Positions 45,883-54,089 of a stretch of DNA of 64,000 nucleotides are shown here, piece after piece. The notes beneath the pieces are model-generated. The model saw only the letters and a program-made list of their open reading frames with translations. It did not search any database and was not told the DNA's origin. Both the position numbers and the translations under genes were made by a program. This DNA is from Methylovulum psychrotolerans (lineage in GTDB: Bacteria; Pseudomonadota; Gammaproteobacteria; Methylococcales; Methylomonadaceae): positions 16,280 to 80,279 of the forward strand of contig NZ_PGFZ01000004.1 in NCBI RefSeq assembly GCF_002923755.1, in the 5' to 3' direction. Position 1 is the stretch's first letter; each line of letters opens with the position of its first letter.

Positions 45883-47427
45883 ATGCGCACTAACGCTTTT
45901 TTCTGTCTTAGTTTAATCAGCGGTTTGTTGGCCGCCAACATCAGCCATGCCGATGTCTGGCAAAATCCGGGGTTAGCGCCCAATAGCGGCAATAACATCC
46001 ATAACGACTCGTATATGAGCGACAATTACACACTTCCGGGGCCGACAACGGCGGCCACCCAAGCGGAAGTCAAGCAAGTCAATTTCTTTCTCAGTTTGGA
46101 TTTGAGCACTAAGCAAGCCGCGTTTCGCGGTTTAGGCGAATGCGCGGCGCAAACATTTGATGCGTCCGGGCATTTGTACACGATTTGTGCAGGGATACCC
46201 GTCAACAACACGCCGTCAAAAAAACTACTGATGGCGTTTTCTGCCAATTTGCAACCCTTGGCGTGGCATGAATTGCCCAGCAATGGCTCCACCAGCCTGA
46301 CTGATTTTGGCGGTGGCGGTTATTTTTTCTTGGATAACCAATACCGGCCCGTGGTCGTCCAAAATGACGGCCATCTGGTGGTTTACCAAGCCACCTTAGG
46401 TACGCCGCTGAGTTTAGGTAGCTTCACCGCTGTGCGCGATATTGATTTGAGCGGGTATTTGCCGGACGGTGACAAACTGTATTCAGCGATGCCAGACAAA
46501 GCTGGGTATATCTGGTGGGTTAGCAGCCAAGGCATAATCGGCACAATAGCGCCGGATGACAGTGTCAAGCGTGTTGATTTGAATGACCCGGATGGTGACG
46601 GTATCCGTGTTGCCGCCGATGCGTCTAATTTTCAAAAAATCGCCAATTCATTGGCGGTGGACGAAGGGGATAAGGCAAACGGCTACAGCGGCGTTTACAT
46701 TGTATCCACACATCGCTTATACCGCTTTGCTACCAACGCCGACGGTACGCCCGTTAAACGCTGGGCGGCGCATTACCAACGCGGTACGGCGATTAAATCC
46801 GGCCAAGTCAGCCAGGGTTCGGGCTCCACACCTACTGTATTTACGATGGCTGGCCGCCGCTATGTCGCCATTACCGACAATGCGACTCCGATGCACGTTA
46901 ATATTTACCGTGCCGAAGTTAAGTTAGGCGCAAACGAAACCCGCTTGTTCGCACAAGCCGTGCCGTTTGCGACGGACAAAAGTGCCGATGAAAACAGCCT
47001 GATCGCCTATCCTACCGCAACTGGCGTTGCCTTATTCGCCGAAAATAATTACGGCTATTCGGCACCGCAAAGCGTAGGCGGCAACCTGACGACTGAACCC
47101 GGTTTTGCGCGTATAGAGGTAACCCCGGACGGTGCGGCGGTCAGCAGCGTCAACAATACGATTTCGGTGCCGTCCATCGTGTCCAAAAGCAATTCCGCCG
47201 ATGGGGTTGTTTATACCTACGAAAAACGCACAGACGGTTATTGGTATTTAACTGGCTTGTCGGCGGATGATGTTAATCAGGTGCTGTTTTCCGTCAAGAT
47301 AGGTAACCCTAGCGAAAACCTGCTGGAACAACAATACAATAACCATTACTCGGCACTGAGTTTAGGTGCGGACGGTTCGATTTACTACGGCACGGTATTT
47401 GGCATCACGCAAGTTAAGCTGCATTAA
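45883..47427 (+). CDS. large secreted protein, unknown function
   Basis: A 514-residue secreted protein. The signal peptide is MRTNAFFCLSLISGLLAANI with cleavage near SHA-D. The mature part is made of repeated beta-strand-type blocks (HLVVYQATLGTPLSLG, YSGVYIVSTHRLYRFATN, RRYVAITDNATPMHVNIY, DGSIYYGTVFGITQVKL) that look like a beta-propeller or PQQ-like structure. No enzyme motif is visible. It is flanked by the two copies of the duplicated junction, so it was probably inserted between the hydrolase and the HNH gene. The ATG at 45883 has GAGG seven bases upstream. Confidence 0.72.
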   Translation: MRTNAFFCLSLISGLLAANISHADVWQNPGLAPNSGNNIHNDSYMSDNYTLPGPTTAATQAEVKQVNFFLSLDLSTKQAAFRGLGECAAQTFDASGHLYTICAGIPVNNTPSKKLLMAFSANLQPLAWHELPSNGSTSLTDFGGGGYFFLDNQYRPVVVQNDGHLVVYQATLGTPLSLGSFTAVRDIDLSGYLPDGDKLYSAMPDKAGYIWWVSSQGIIGTIAPDDSVKRVDLNDPDGDGIRVAADASNFQKIANSLAVDEGDKANGYSGVYIVSTHRLYRFATNADGTPVKRWAAHYQRGTAIKSGQVSQGSGSTPTVFTMAGRRYVAITDNATPMHVNIYRAEVKLGANETRLFAQAVPFATDKSADENSLIAYPTATGVALFAENNYGYSAPQSVGGNLTTEPGFARIEVTPDGAAVSSVNNTISVPSIVSKSNSADGVVYTYEKRTDGYWYLTGLSADDVNQVLFSVKIGNPSENLLEQQYNNHYSALSLGADGSIYYGTVFGITQVKLH

Positions 47428-47451
47428 ACGGTCGCCCGCCGGATGGTGGTT

Positions 47452-47573
47452 GAAACTTAAGCCTCCACCCCGGCAGATGACCTTGAATAATAGCGGCTGG
47501 GTGCTTGGGCAGGTGCGGGATGGTTGGCGGAGCCGGGTTAAGGTCTGTTAATCGTTGCAGTAGCTGCCGAAGT
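47452..47573. repeat. duplicated junction, copy B
   Basis: A diverged copy of the hydrolase 3' end, without the rest of the gene. It retains GGCGGAGCCGGGTTAA with the hydrolase stop, but one base is missing upstream, so the hydrolase frame (WLAEPG-stop) is shifted. The stop and last codons of the HNH gene lie within it. Confidence 0.78.
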
Positions 47574-48222
47574 CCTTAAACATCCTCGGATTGTCCTTAA
47601 CGATTTGGCGTTTAAAGGCAGTAAACGCCGAGGCGGCATGTAAGTGGGATTTGATTTTCCGCAGACAGTGCCGTTTTTCGTCGTCATCGTGCGCCTTATA
47701 GTAATCAATCAGCCAATCTTGATAGTCTTTTATTTCGTGTAACAGTTGCTCACGCAGATTGTCCGCCTCAATATTTTTGAGCGTGGTCGTGCCGTTAAAG
47801 ACAGCTAAAAGCAATTGTTGGGTATTGACGACTGATATATCCGTGCTATCGGTTTCGATTTGGACTTTTTCATGCGGGAACGGTTTACAGATATAACGCA
47901 ATGCTTGGCTGAGCAAGGCGGCATCTGCCCATTCCGTGCAATTTAACAACGGGCTGTATTGAGCCAGTTTGGTATTGTTGCAATGGCCGCATGACCAAAA
48001 CAGATTCGGCCAAGCAAATTTTAAGGTTAGGTCGCCTTGGTGCGGGATGAAATGCTCGACGTTAATACTGGTCGGGGCTGTGCTGCCGCAAATATAGCAT
48101 TTGTTCTTAAAATCGCTTTTAAGCCGTTTTAACACGCAGCCGCATTTGTAATCGCCGCTGGCTTTGCGTTGCTCTTGTGCCAGACAATCAGGAGCGGGTT
48201 GGGATTTGGGCAGGTAGATCAT
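47548..48222 (-). CDS. HNH endonuclease, candidate Septu PtuB
   Basis: A 224-residue HNH nuclease. The zinc pairs KCYICGS and CGHCNNTK bracket the catalytic EHFIPHQGD (about 56-64) and NLFWS. The C-terminal half is helical. Directly downstream of an ATPase gene (six-base gap, same strand), it fits the PtuA/PtuB organisation of Septu defence systems, where the HNH protein cuts DNA. Its final codons (SYCND) fall inside the duplicated junction B. Confidence 0.8.
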   Translation of the reverse strand: MIYLPKSQPAPDCLAQEQRKASGDYKCGCVLKRLKSDFKNKCYICGSTAPTSINVEHFIPHQGDLTLKFAWPNLFWSCGHCNNTKLAQYSPLLNCTEWADAALLSQALRYICKPFPHEKVQIETDSTDISVVNTQQLLLAVFNGTTTLKNIEADNLREQLLHEIKDYQDWLIDYYKAHDDDEKRHCLRKIKSHLHAASAFTAFKRQIVKDNPRMFKDFGSYCND

Positions 48223-48228
48223 CGCCGT

Positions 48229-49440
48229 TTAACCTTGATGCGTGAGCTGTTGCAGCTTGATTTGTTGCAGCTTAACGGCCAAACCATCGGCGAGAAAGGT
48301 CGGCAAACCGTCAAAATAGCGTTTGAGTGTCCGGTATTCGTCGCTTTCTGCTTCGGCTAAGGTGTCTGCCGTGGCGAGTTGCTCATAACGTTGGAGTTTG
48401 TTTTTGATCAGTTCGGAATACTTGTCAGTGTGGAAATAACCTTCCACCAAGGCTTCGTAAGAATAGCCGGACAAATCCGTTAAGACTTCGCGGGTTTCCA
48501 AATCGCAAACCACTGCATTGTTGATGGAAGACAGCACGAATGGCGAATGGGTGGTGACGATAAATTGGATGTTGGGGAAAAAGGCGCATAAAAACGGCAT
48601 GATCTGTTTTTGCAACGCGACATGCAGATGTGTTTCGATTTCATCAACCAGCACAATGCCTTGTTGGTCGAAGCGTTTATGGCCTGTGGCTTCCATGCGC
48701 ATAATCAGCTCGGTGACGATGCTGATAACGGCGGAGTAGCCGTCTGATAATTCGGTAAAGGCAAAAGGGGTATTGTCGCCGATTTGAATCAGGAAATTGT
48801 AATTTTGGCGGTCAAAAACCAGGTGTAAATCGGGCGCGTCGAAGAGGTTTTTTAGCTGGGCTTCAACATTATCGAACCATGCGTCTATGCGTTGCACGGT
48901 TTCGGTGTCGTTATCGTCTTTGGCAAAAGAGCGTTCGGCTTTTAGGTTGACGATGTATTGGATGAAATCTTTACTGGCTTGGTCTGTGGTCTGGTAGCGT
49001 TCTTTTAGGTTAACTTTGTTAATGCCTTGCGGAATAGCGGGGGTGACAATCCGCTTTGCTTCAAAAAATACGACTAAGGATTGCTTGTGCAGTCCATGCT
49101 CATTATTGAAGTTAATTTTGGTGTTTCCGAATCGGAGCAGGCCTGTTTGCAAAGCGGTTAAGCGGCTCTCAACTTCGGTTTTATGATTGATATCCGAGGG
49201 GGATTGTAATATTTTTGACAAACTTATTATCTGATCTTCGCATTTAGAGTGGTAATTGGGTACTTGGATGATGGTCATCGCTAAAAATTTATTAATTTCC
49301 CTCAATAAACTGGTCTTCCCACTCCCATTCTTACCCGTAATCACCAAATGCTTACGCTCAGTCTCGCTTAAAGGGATAGCAAAATCCTCAATCTGACAAA
49401 CTTTTTTAACATGAATGGCGGTGATAAAGGTATCGGTCAT
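48229..49440 (-). CDS. AAA ATPase, candidate Septu PtuA
   Basis: A 403-residue ABC/SMC-like ATPase. Walker A is ITGKNGSGKTSLL (residues 34-46). A coiled middle part precedes the signature-like TELSDGYSAVISIV, Walker B GIVLVDEIETHLH and the switch FIVTTHSPFVLSS. The C-terminal part (EALVEGYFHTDKYSELI) is typical of PtuA-like proteins. With the HNH gene it makes a two-gene Septu-like candidate; related ATPase/HNH pairs also accompany some retrons, but no reverse transcriptase is here. Confidence 0.8.
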   Translation of the reverse strand: MTDTFITAIHVKKVCQIEDFAIPLSETERKHLVITGKNGSGKTSLLREINKFLAMTIIQVPNYHSKCEDQIISLSKILQSPSDINHKTEVESRLTALQTGLLRFGNTKINFNNEHGLHKQSLVVFFEAKRIVTPAIPQGINKVNLKERYQTTDQASKDFIQYIVNLKAERSFAKDDNDTETVQRIDAWFDNVEAQLKNLFDAPDLHLVFDRQNYNFLIQIGDNTPFAFTELSDGYSAVISIVTELIMRMEATGHKRFDQQGIVLVDEIETHLHVALQKQIMPFLCAFFPNIQFIVTTHSPFVLSSINNAVVCDLETREVLTDLSGYSYEALVEGYFHTDKYSELIKNKLQRYEQLATADTLAEAESDEYRTLKRYFDGLPTFLADGLAVKLQQIKLQQLTHQG

Positions 49441-49567
49441 AATGTTAGCTTGAAATAAGGGCGGCGGTTTGGTACGGGCGTAAGGTTGTCCGCTTGGTAA
49501 TTTTCATTATATAACACAACCTACAAGATTTGTGTTGGCCTGTGTTGATGGCTTAAATCCCTCGCTA

Positions 49568-50602
49568 TTACTCACCATACCGCACCACCTCCCGCAATAC
49601 CGCTGTCGCATAGCTGCCCGCTGGTAAGCTAAAGGCCAATTCCAGCACGTCTTCGCTAAGGAATGTCCATTCTAAATCAAAGACATTGACCCGCAAGCTC
49701 CGGCGGTTTCTGTCCGCGCCAGCGGCGATTAGGCCGTCGGCGAGTTCGGGGTAGGCGGCGATGATGTTTTGTTCGGTTTGCAAGGCTTCGTCTGCAACAT
49801 CGGCAACGCCTTTGCCCCAGAGTACGCCGCTGGGGTGGATGTCGCCCGTGCTGAGGCGGCGGGTGATGTCGTCATCGGCTTGGCCGGATTTAAAGCAACT
49901 GTTGGAGCGGTCGAAGACGTAGGTGTCGCCATTGAGGGCTTGGTTCCACGTTTGGGTGCGGACGCGTTCGGCGAGCAGGTGGTTGAACAGAAAGGAGCGG
50001 GCGGCGGACAGGTAGAGGCTACGCTGTTCGCGGCCTGTTTTCGCGCCTTGGAAGAGGCTTACGGCTTTATTGACGTTTTGGCCGTTGTGGCCGAAGCGTT
50101 GCTCGCCGTAATAGTTAGGGATGCCGTGGGCTTTAATCTGGGCGAGTTGCTGGTGCAGCTTTGCCGTATCGCCTTGCCAGTTGCGGACGATGATTTTAAA
50201 TTGGTTGCCCGCGAGAACGCCGCGTTTGAGTTTTCGGGCATGGCGGACGGTGTGCAGTATCCGCAGTTGCGGGCTGTTCAGCGGTGTCCAGTCCGGTTCA
50301 AGCTCTGGTTTGCCGGGGATCCAGACGCTAAACCATTGGCGGGTGATTGCATGGCGGTCTTTCAGTCCGGCATAGCCTATGTCGCGTTGCCTGACATTGG
50401 CGTGGCGGGCCAGGAGCCGGGCGATGTATTCGGTGTTTTCGCCAATTTTTTCGATGAACAGAAACACATGTTCACCCGTGCCGGAGGGTTCGAAAGCGAG
50501 CTGTTCGGTGACGGTGAAGTCTTCCGGTTGGCTGCGTAGGGTGCCGGTGCTGGCGGGTTGTCCGTAGGCATAAGGCCAAACGGGGATTTCAATAGAGGGC
50601 AT
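49568..50602 (-). CDS. truD: tRNA pseudouridine(13) synthase
   Basis: A 344-residue TruD. The catalytic Asp sits in GYAGLKDRHAITRQWFS (about 77-93). The family motif NYYGEQRFGHNGQNV is near residue 155, and the TRUD insertion domain follows. It converts uridine 13 of certain tRNAs to pseudouridine. The long plus-strand ORF opposite is antisense to it. Located upstream of the ispD/ispF genes, as in many gammaproteobacteria, though a small ORF and repeat separate them here. Confidence 0.95.
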   Translation of the reverse strand: MPSIEIPVWPYAYGQPASTGTLRSQPEDFTVTEQLAFEPSGTGEHVFLFIEKIGENTEYIARLLARHANVRQRDIGYAGLKDRHAITRQWFSVWIPGKPELEPDWTPLNSPQLRILHTVRHARKLKRGVLAGNQFKIIVRNWQGDTAKLHQQLAQIKAHGIPNYYGEQRFGHNGQNVNKAVSLFQGAKTGREQRSLYLSAARSFLFNHLLAERVRTQTWNQALNGDTYVFDRSNSCFKSGQADDDITRRLSTGDIHPSGVLWGKGVADVADEALQTEQNIIAAYPELADGLIAAGADRNRRSLRVNVFDLEWTFLSEDVLELAFSLPAGSYATAVLREVVRYGE

Positions 50603-50765
50603 GGGGTGCGGAAGGATGGCGGAAAAATGGTTGCCATTTTGGCACAGTTAGGAAGGGGGTGGGAACCGTTTTTTTTTAGGTGTTTGGTTTAGATGCCAAT
50701 GCGTGTGGTTAATGGTTTTTCGATTATGGTATGCTAAAAGCTTAGTTAATTCAGGAGACAGTCTT

Positions 50766-50951
50766 ATGCCAGCCAAAATACAAACCGGTTTGATTGTTGT
50801 TAAACAAGACTTGCCTTGTGATGTCCTATTGCCGAATGATGAAAGTAAGGCGGCTATGCTGGATGTCCGGGCAAAAAATAATCTGGAAACGTTGTCGCTT
50901 GAGCAACTCCAGCGTGACATTGCGACAAAGTCCTCAGCAGTTATACTGTGA
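50766..50951 (+). CDS. small protein, possibly truncated
   Basis: A 61-residue protein (MPAKIQTGLIVVKQDLPCDV at the start, then LLPNDESKAAMLDVRAKNN). AGGAGA lies seven bases upstream, a strong ribosome-binding site, so it is probably translated. The stop TGA is at the first base of a large inverted-repeat element, and the protein may have been shortened by the element. I do not recognise the family; similar small acidic proteins are often antitoxins, but no toxin is next to it. Confidence 0.55.
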   Translation: MPAKIQTGLIVVKQDLPCDVLLPNDESKAAMLDVRAKNNLETLSLEQLQRDIATKSSAVIL

Positions 50952-51080
50952 ACGGCCAAGTTTTCGGCTTTTACAATTCACCGTAGGGTACGCTGTGCGT
51001 ACCTTTTGCACTGATTTTATGATGATTTTTTAAAGGTACGCACAGTGTACCCTACCAAAAAACCGAAAACTTGACCGTTT
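50951..51080. repeat. long inverted-repeat (MITE-like) element
   Basis: Two arms of about 50 bases face each other: AACGGCCAAGTTTTCGG plus TAGGGTACGCTGTGCGTACC at 50951-51003, and GGTACGCACAGTGTACCCTA plus CCGAAAACTTGACCGTT at 51035-51080. The arms differ in a few bases and a short insertion. No ORF. The left end touches the small ORF's stop codon. Confidence 0.8.
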
Positions 51081-51163
51081 GAAGTATACACACGCGGTTA
51101 GGCCATCGTGCAAAGGCTAAAGCCTTTGCACTCCAAGTTTAGCGTGAGGGCTTGCCCGATGTT

Positions 51164-51640
51164 TCAAACCGCCGCAATCAACACAACCGCCTGTACGGCA
51201 ATCCCTTCTTTACGGCCTTCAAAACCGAGTTTTTCGGTGGTGGTGGCTTTAACGTTGACGCAATCGAAGGGGACTTGCAGGTCTTCGGCGATGTTATGGC
51301 ACATGGCGGCGATGTGGGGGGCCATTTTTGGGGCTTGGGCGATGATGGTCAGGTCGGTGTTGACCAATTCGTAGCCTTTTTGTTGGACGATGCTGTAAAC
51401 ATGGCGGAGCAGGACACGGCTGTCCGCACCTTTAAATTCGGGGTCGGTATCGGGAAAGTGTTTGCCGATGTCGCCCAATGCCGCCGCGCCGAGCAGGGCA
51501 TCGCACAGGGCGTGGAGGACAACGTCGCCGTCAGAATGGGCTTCTAGGCCTTGTTCGTAAGGGATGCGTACCCCGCCTAAAATAATGTGGTCGCCGTCGG
51601 TAAAACGGTGGACATCATAGCCTTGGCCTATTCTTATCAT
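51164..51640 (-). CDS. ispF: 2-C-methyl-D-erythritol 2,4-cyclodiphosphate synthase
   Basis: A 158-residue IspF, fifth enzyme of the MEP pathway. [15 protein letters not shown] (residues 2-16) gives the zinc ligands Asp and His, [19 protein letters not shown] follows, and the later [15 protein letters not shown] is typical. The ATG overlaps the ispD stop by four bases (ATGA), so translation is coupled. Confidence 0.96.
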   Translation of the reverse strand: MIRIGQGYDVHRFTDGDHIILGGVRIPYEQGLEAHSDGDVVLHALCDALLGAAALGDIGKHFPDTDPEFKGADSRVLLRHVYSIVQQKGYELVNTDLTIIAQAPKMAPHIAAMCHNIAEDLQVPFDCVNVKATTTEKLGFEGRKEGIAVQAVVLIAAV

Positions 51641-52347
51641 GCTGTCGTCTCCAGAGTTTGTTGCGCCCTATAGAATTCGGCGAGCGCCAAATCTTCGGGG
51701 CGGGTTATTTTAATGTTATCGGGGCGGCCTGCAACGATTTTCGGTTGCCAGCCTTGCAATTCTAAGGCGCTGGCTTCGTCAGTAATGGCCGGATTGCCCT
51801 GTTGGGTTTGCAACGCCGATTTTAGCAAGCCGTAGCGGAACATTTGCGGTGTCAACGCCCGCCAAATGTAGCTACGGTCTAGGGTGCCGATAATGCTTTC
51901 GCCTTGGACATTTTTTAGGGTGTCATGCGAGGCTACCGCTAAAATACCGCCGATAGGGTCGTCGCGTAGGGTGGCGATCAGATGGTGGATGTCGGTGATG
52001 GTCAGGCAGGGGCGGGCGGCATCGTGTACCAATACCCAATCATCCGTCGCTGCTTGCCCCGCTAAGGCGTGTAGCGCAGATAATACCGAATCGGCGCGTT
52101 CTTTGCCACCTGGGGCGCGGATAATTTGCGGATGCCGGGCAATAGGCAAATCCGGCCAATAACCGTCCTCTTCGGAAACTGCCACGGCAATGCCGCGAAA
52201 AACCTCGGCTTGTAAAAGGCGGGCCAGGGTCTGTTCTAAGACGGTCTGCCCGCCCAGTTCCAGATATTGTTTGGGGCGGTTGGCGTTCATGCGTTTGCCT
52301 ACGCCGGCGGCTGGGACAACTGCCCAGAATGTTTGTGTATCGGTCAT
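51637..52347 (-). CDS. ispD: 2-C-methyl-D-erythritol 4-phosphate cytidylyltransferase
   Basis: A 236-residue IspD, third step of the MEP pathway. [20 protein letters not shown] (about 10-29) is the CTP-binding signature, [10 protein letters not shown] near residue 110 the catalytic loop. It forms CDP-methylerythritol from MEP. The gene precedes ispF with a four-base overlap, the common gammaproteobacterial arrangement. Confidence 0.96.
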   Translation of the reverse strand: MTDTQTFWAVVPAAGVGKRMNANRPKQYLELGGQTVLEQTLARLLQAEVFRGIAVAVSEEDGYWPDLPIARHPQIIRAPGGKERADSVLSALHALAGQAATDDWVLVHDAARPCLTITDIHHLIATLRDDPIGGILAVASHDTLKNVQGESIIGTLDRSYIWRALTPQMFRYGLLKSALQTQQGNPAITDEASALELQGWQPKIVAGRPDNIKITRPEDLALAEFYRAQQTLETTA

Positions 52348-52377
52348 GGTAAAAGAGTTTCCACCTCGTTTTGGGGT

Positions 52378-53520
52378 TTATGTTTGAAGCCTATGTTCAT
52401 AGCGGCTGACCACCGCCCCTAAGATTTTTCTTCTTAAGTCGCGGCTGAGCAATTTCCGGCACACCGCTTGGGCGTTGGCGACGATGGCTTGGCAGTGCTG
52501 GGGGTTGGCCTCGCACCATTCGTACTTGGCGATAATATCATCAAAATCCGGGGAGATGGGGATGTAATGCACCCAAGCCTGGAAATGGCAATCGGCGAAG
52601 GCCTCGTAGGGGTAGTCTTCTTTAAAGACGAGGCTATTGGTGCTAAGCATCCAATAAAACGAGGTGGCGACATCCCAGCCTGATAAAGCCAGCAGATACT
52701 TAAAGCGGCAATGGGCCAGTTTGCTTAACGGGGGTTTTAGGTAGGTGGCTAAGGGAGCATAATCAGCCATAAATTGTTGGGCGGGATTGCTGATGGAGAA
52801 ACCGACATCAAAAAGCTCATGGGCCGCGAAGGCGCTAACGAATCGGTAGCGCTGTATCAGTAAAAGCTGTTCGCACAGTATGTCCGTATTGATACGGCCT
52901 AAGGCGAAGTTGGCGAGTATAGACTGTATCCCGACATCGGTTTGCCGTATCTCATCAAAACCGCCGCCAGTCGGTATGCCCCGCCAACAAATTTTGGCTT
53001 CTTTATCTTCAAAGCGCGTGGGGTCAGAGAATTGCCATTCCAAAAAATAGGGATTATCTATGGTATGGTAATTGTGAAGCGGCCATAAAATGGCGTTTCT
53101 GTTCTGGCTGATGCGGTTATATTGGAAGACGGGGAATGCTTCGCCTGCATACCAAGTGCTGAGGATATGATCTGGCCTACCGTCCCAAAAATCGAAAGCG
53201 TAGCATTTTTTTGCCGAATATAAGCGGATGGCGTTTAAAAATCCGGCAATCCTGGCTTTTTTATTGACGGATGTTTTGGCAGGATTGACGTTCCAAATCT
53301 CTTTAGCGGCAGTAACGAGCTGGTCGCAGTCATTGATGCTGAGGACTTGGTTCAGGTGGGCATCAAAAACCCCAAAGATGGGGCTGGGGAATGTTGTTGC
53401 CTGATACAGCGCGTCAATCGGCACTGAAAAATCTTGATAGCCGAACGAGCCTAGCTGGAACTGGATTTGGGTTTCGATAAAGTCGTCATCAGAAACAGGG
53501 CATCTATCGGTATTAGCCAT
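52378..53520 (-). CDS. GT90 (CAP10/LpsA-like) glycosyltransferase
   Basis: A 380-residue protein of the CAP10/LpsA-like family GT90. Markers are AKICWRGIPTGGGFDEIRQ (about 175-193), KYLLALSGWDVATSFYWML (about 273-291) and FQAWVHYIPISPDFDDI (about 320-336). LpsA-type relatives add a sugar to lipopolysaccharide or capsule in the cytoplasm. It is upstream of ispD on the same strand but separated by 30 bases; a shared transcript is possible, not shown. Flanked upstream by repeats. Confidence 0.82.
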   Translation of the reverse strand: MANTDRCPVSDDDFIETQIQFQLGSFGYQDFSVPIDALYQATTFPSPIFGVFDAHLNQVLSINDCDQLVTAAKEIWNVNPAKTSVNKKARIAGFLNAIRLYSAKKCYAFDFWDGRPDHILSTWYAGEAFPVFQYNRISQNRNAILWPLHNYHTIDNPYFLEWQFSDPTRFEDKEAKICWRGIPTGGGFDEIRQTDVGIQSILANFALGRINTDILCEQLLLIQRYRFVSAFAAHELFDVGFSISNPAQQFMADYAPLATYLKPPLSKLAHCRFKYLLALSGWDVATSFYWMLSTNSLVFKEDYPYEAFADCHFQAWVHYIPISPDFDDIIAKYEWCEANPQHCQAIVANAQAVCRKLLSRDLRRKILGAVVSRYEHRLQT

Positions 53521-53620
53521 TGGCCTGTTGACCTTGCTTTTGGAGAGGAGTCGTCATTTAAGTTACCTGTCGGTTGCCGATGGCCATGTTTATATAGCTA
53601 AAGCACAATAAAATGATGTC

Positions 53621-53674
53621 GTTCGTGGCGAGCCTGTCGAACCATCATAGCCCTTCGACAAGCTCAGGGCGAAC
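53621..53674. repeat. dispersed GTTCG/TGTCGAA inverted repeat
   Basis: GTTCGTGGCGAGCCTGTCGA (53621-53640) pairs imperfectly with CTTCGACAAGCTCAGGGCGA (about 53653-53672). Such CTTCGACAAGCTCAGGGCGA blocks are widely dispersed in bacterial intergenic regions. Confidence 0.7.
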
Positions 53675-53784
53675 GGTTTTACAATCAACTTATACTGTAT
53701 TACTCGATCATCAAATTTTTCATAAAGCCCACCCTGAATAGGGTGGGGAATTTGTTAAAAACACAGGCATGTAGGGTAAGACCA

Positions 53785-53941
53785 CTCCCTCCCCTGATGG
53801 GGAGGGCTGGGGTGGGGAGAATAAAATCAATACCTTATACATATAGCTTAGAGATTTTAAGCAGACTGCTTTCAGTCCGTTTAATGAAAAAAACTTTATT
53901 TAGATTCTCCCCTCCCCAACCCTCCCCATCAGGGGAGGGAG
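53785..53941. repeat. G/C-rich long inverted repeat
   Basis: CTCCCTCCCCTGATGGGGAG with GGCTGGGGTGGGGAGAAT (53785-53822) and its near-complement at 53904-53941. Resembles the core of the element at 33828-34026, so both may belong to one family. Confidence 0.75.
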
Positions 53942-54089
53942 CCGGGTTCCATTGCAATTTTTTGTTTTAATTAAATATAATGACTCATCTGTTGCCTAAA
54001 GTTTGAGCTATTTATTTTAATGTTAAAAACTTGATCATCGAGTATTAGCTATAGTGTTCCGGACAGCGTTTAAGCTGTCCGGCTTGTAC

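Larger units (their letters stand above)
53521..54089. other. intergenic region full of repeats
   Basis: No gene supported. It contains an imperfect inverted repeat at 53621-53674 (GTTCGTGGCGAGCC with its counterpart), a small stem CCACCCT/AGGGTGG at 53730-53747, and the G/C-rich element at 53785-53941. An ORF of 75 codons at 53743 covers the repeat and is not real. Confidence 0.6.

Noticed and set aside
49769..50539. A 256-codon plus-strand open frame
   Set aside because: Antisense to truD, which has its catalytic and family motifs. No ribosome-binding site or family pattern.
53743..53970. A 75-codon plus-strand open frame
   Set aside because: It runs through the G/C-rich inverted repeat, giving low-complexity Pro/Ser residues.
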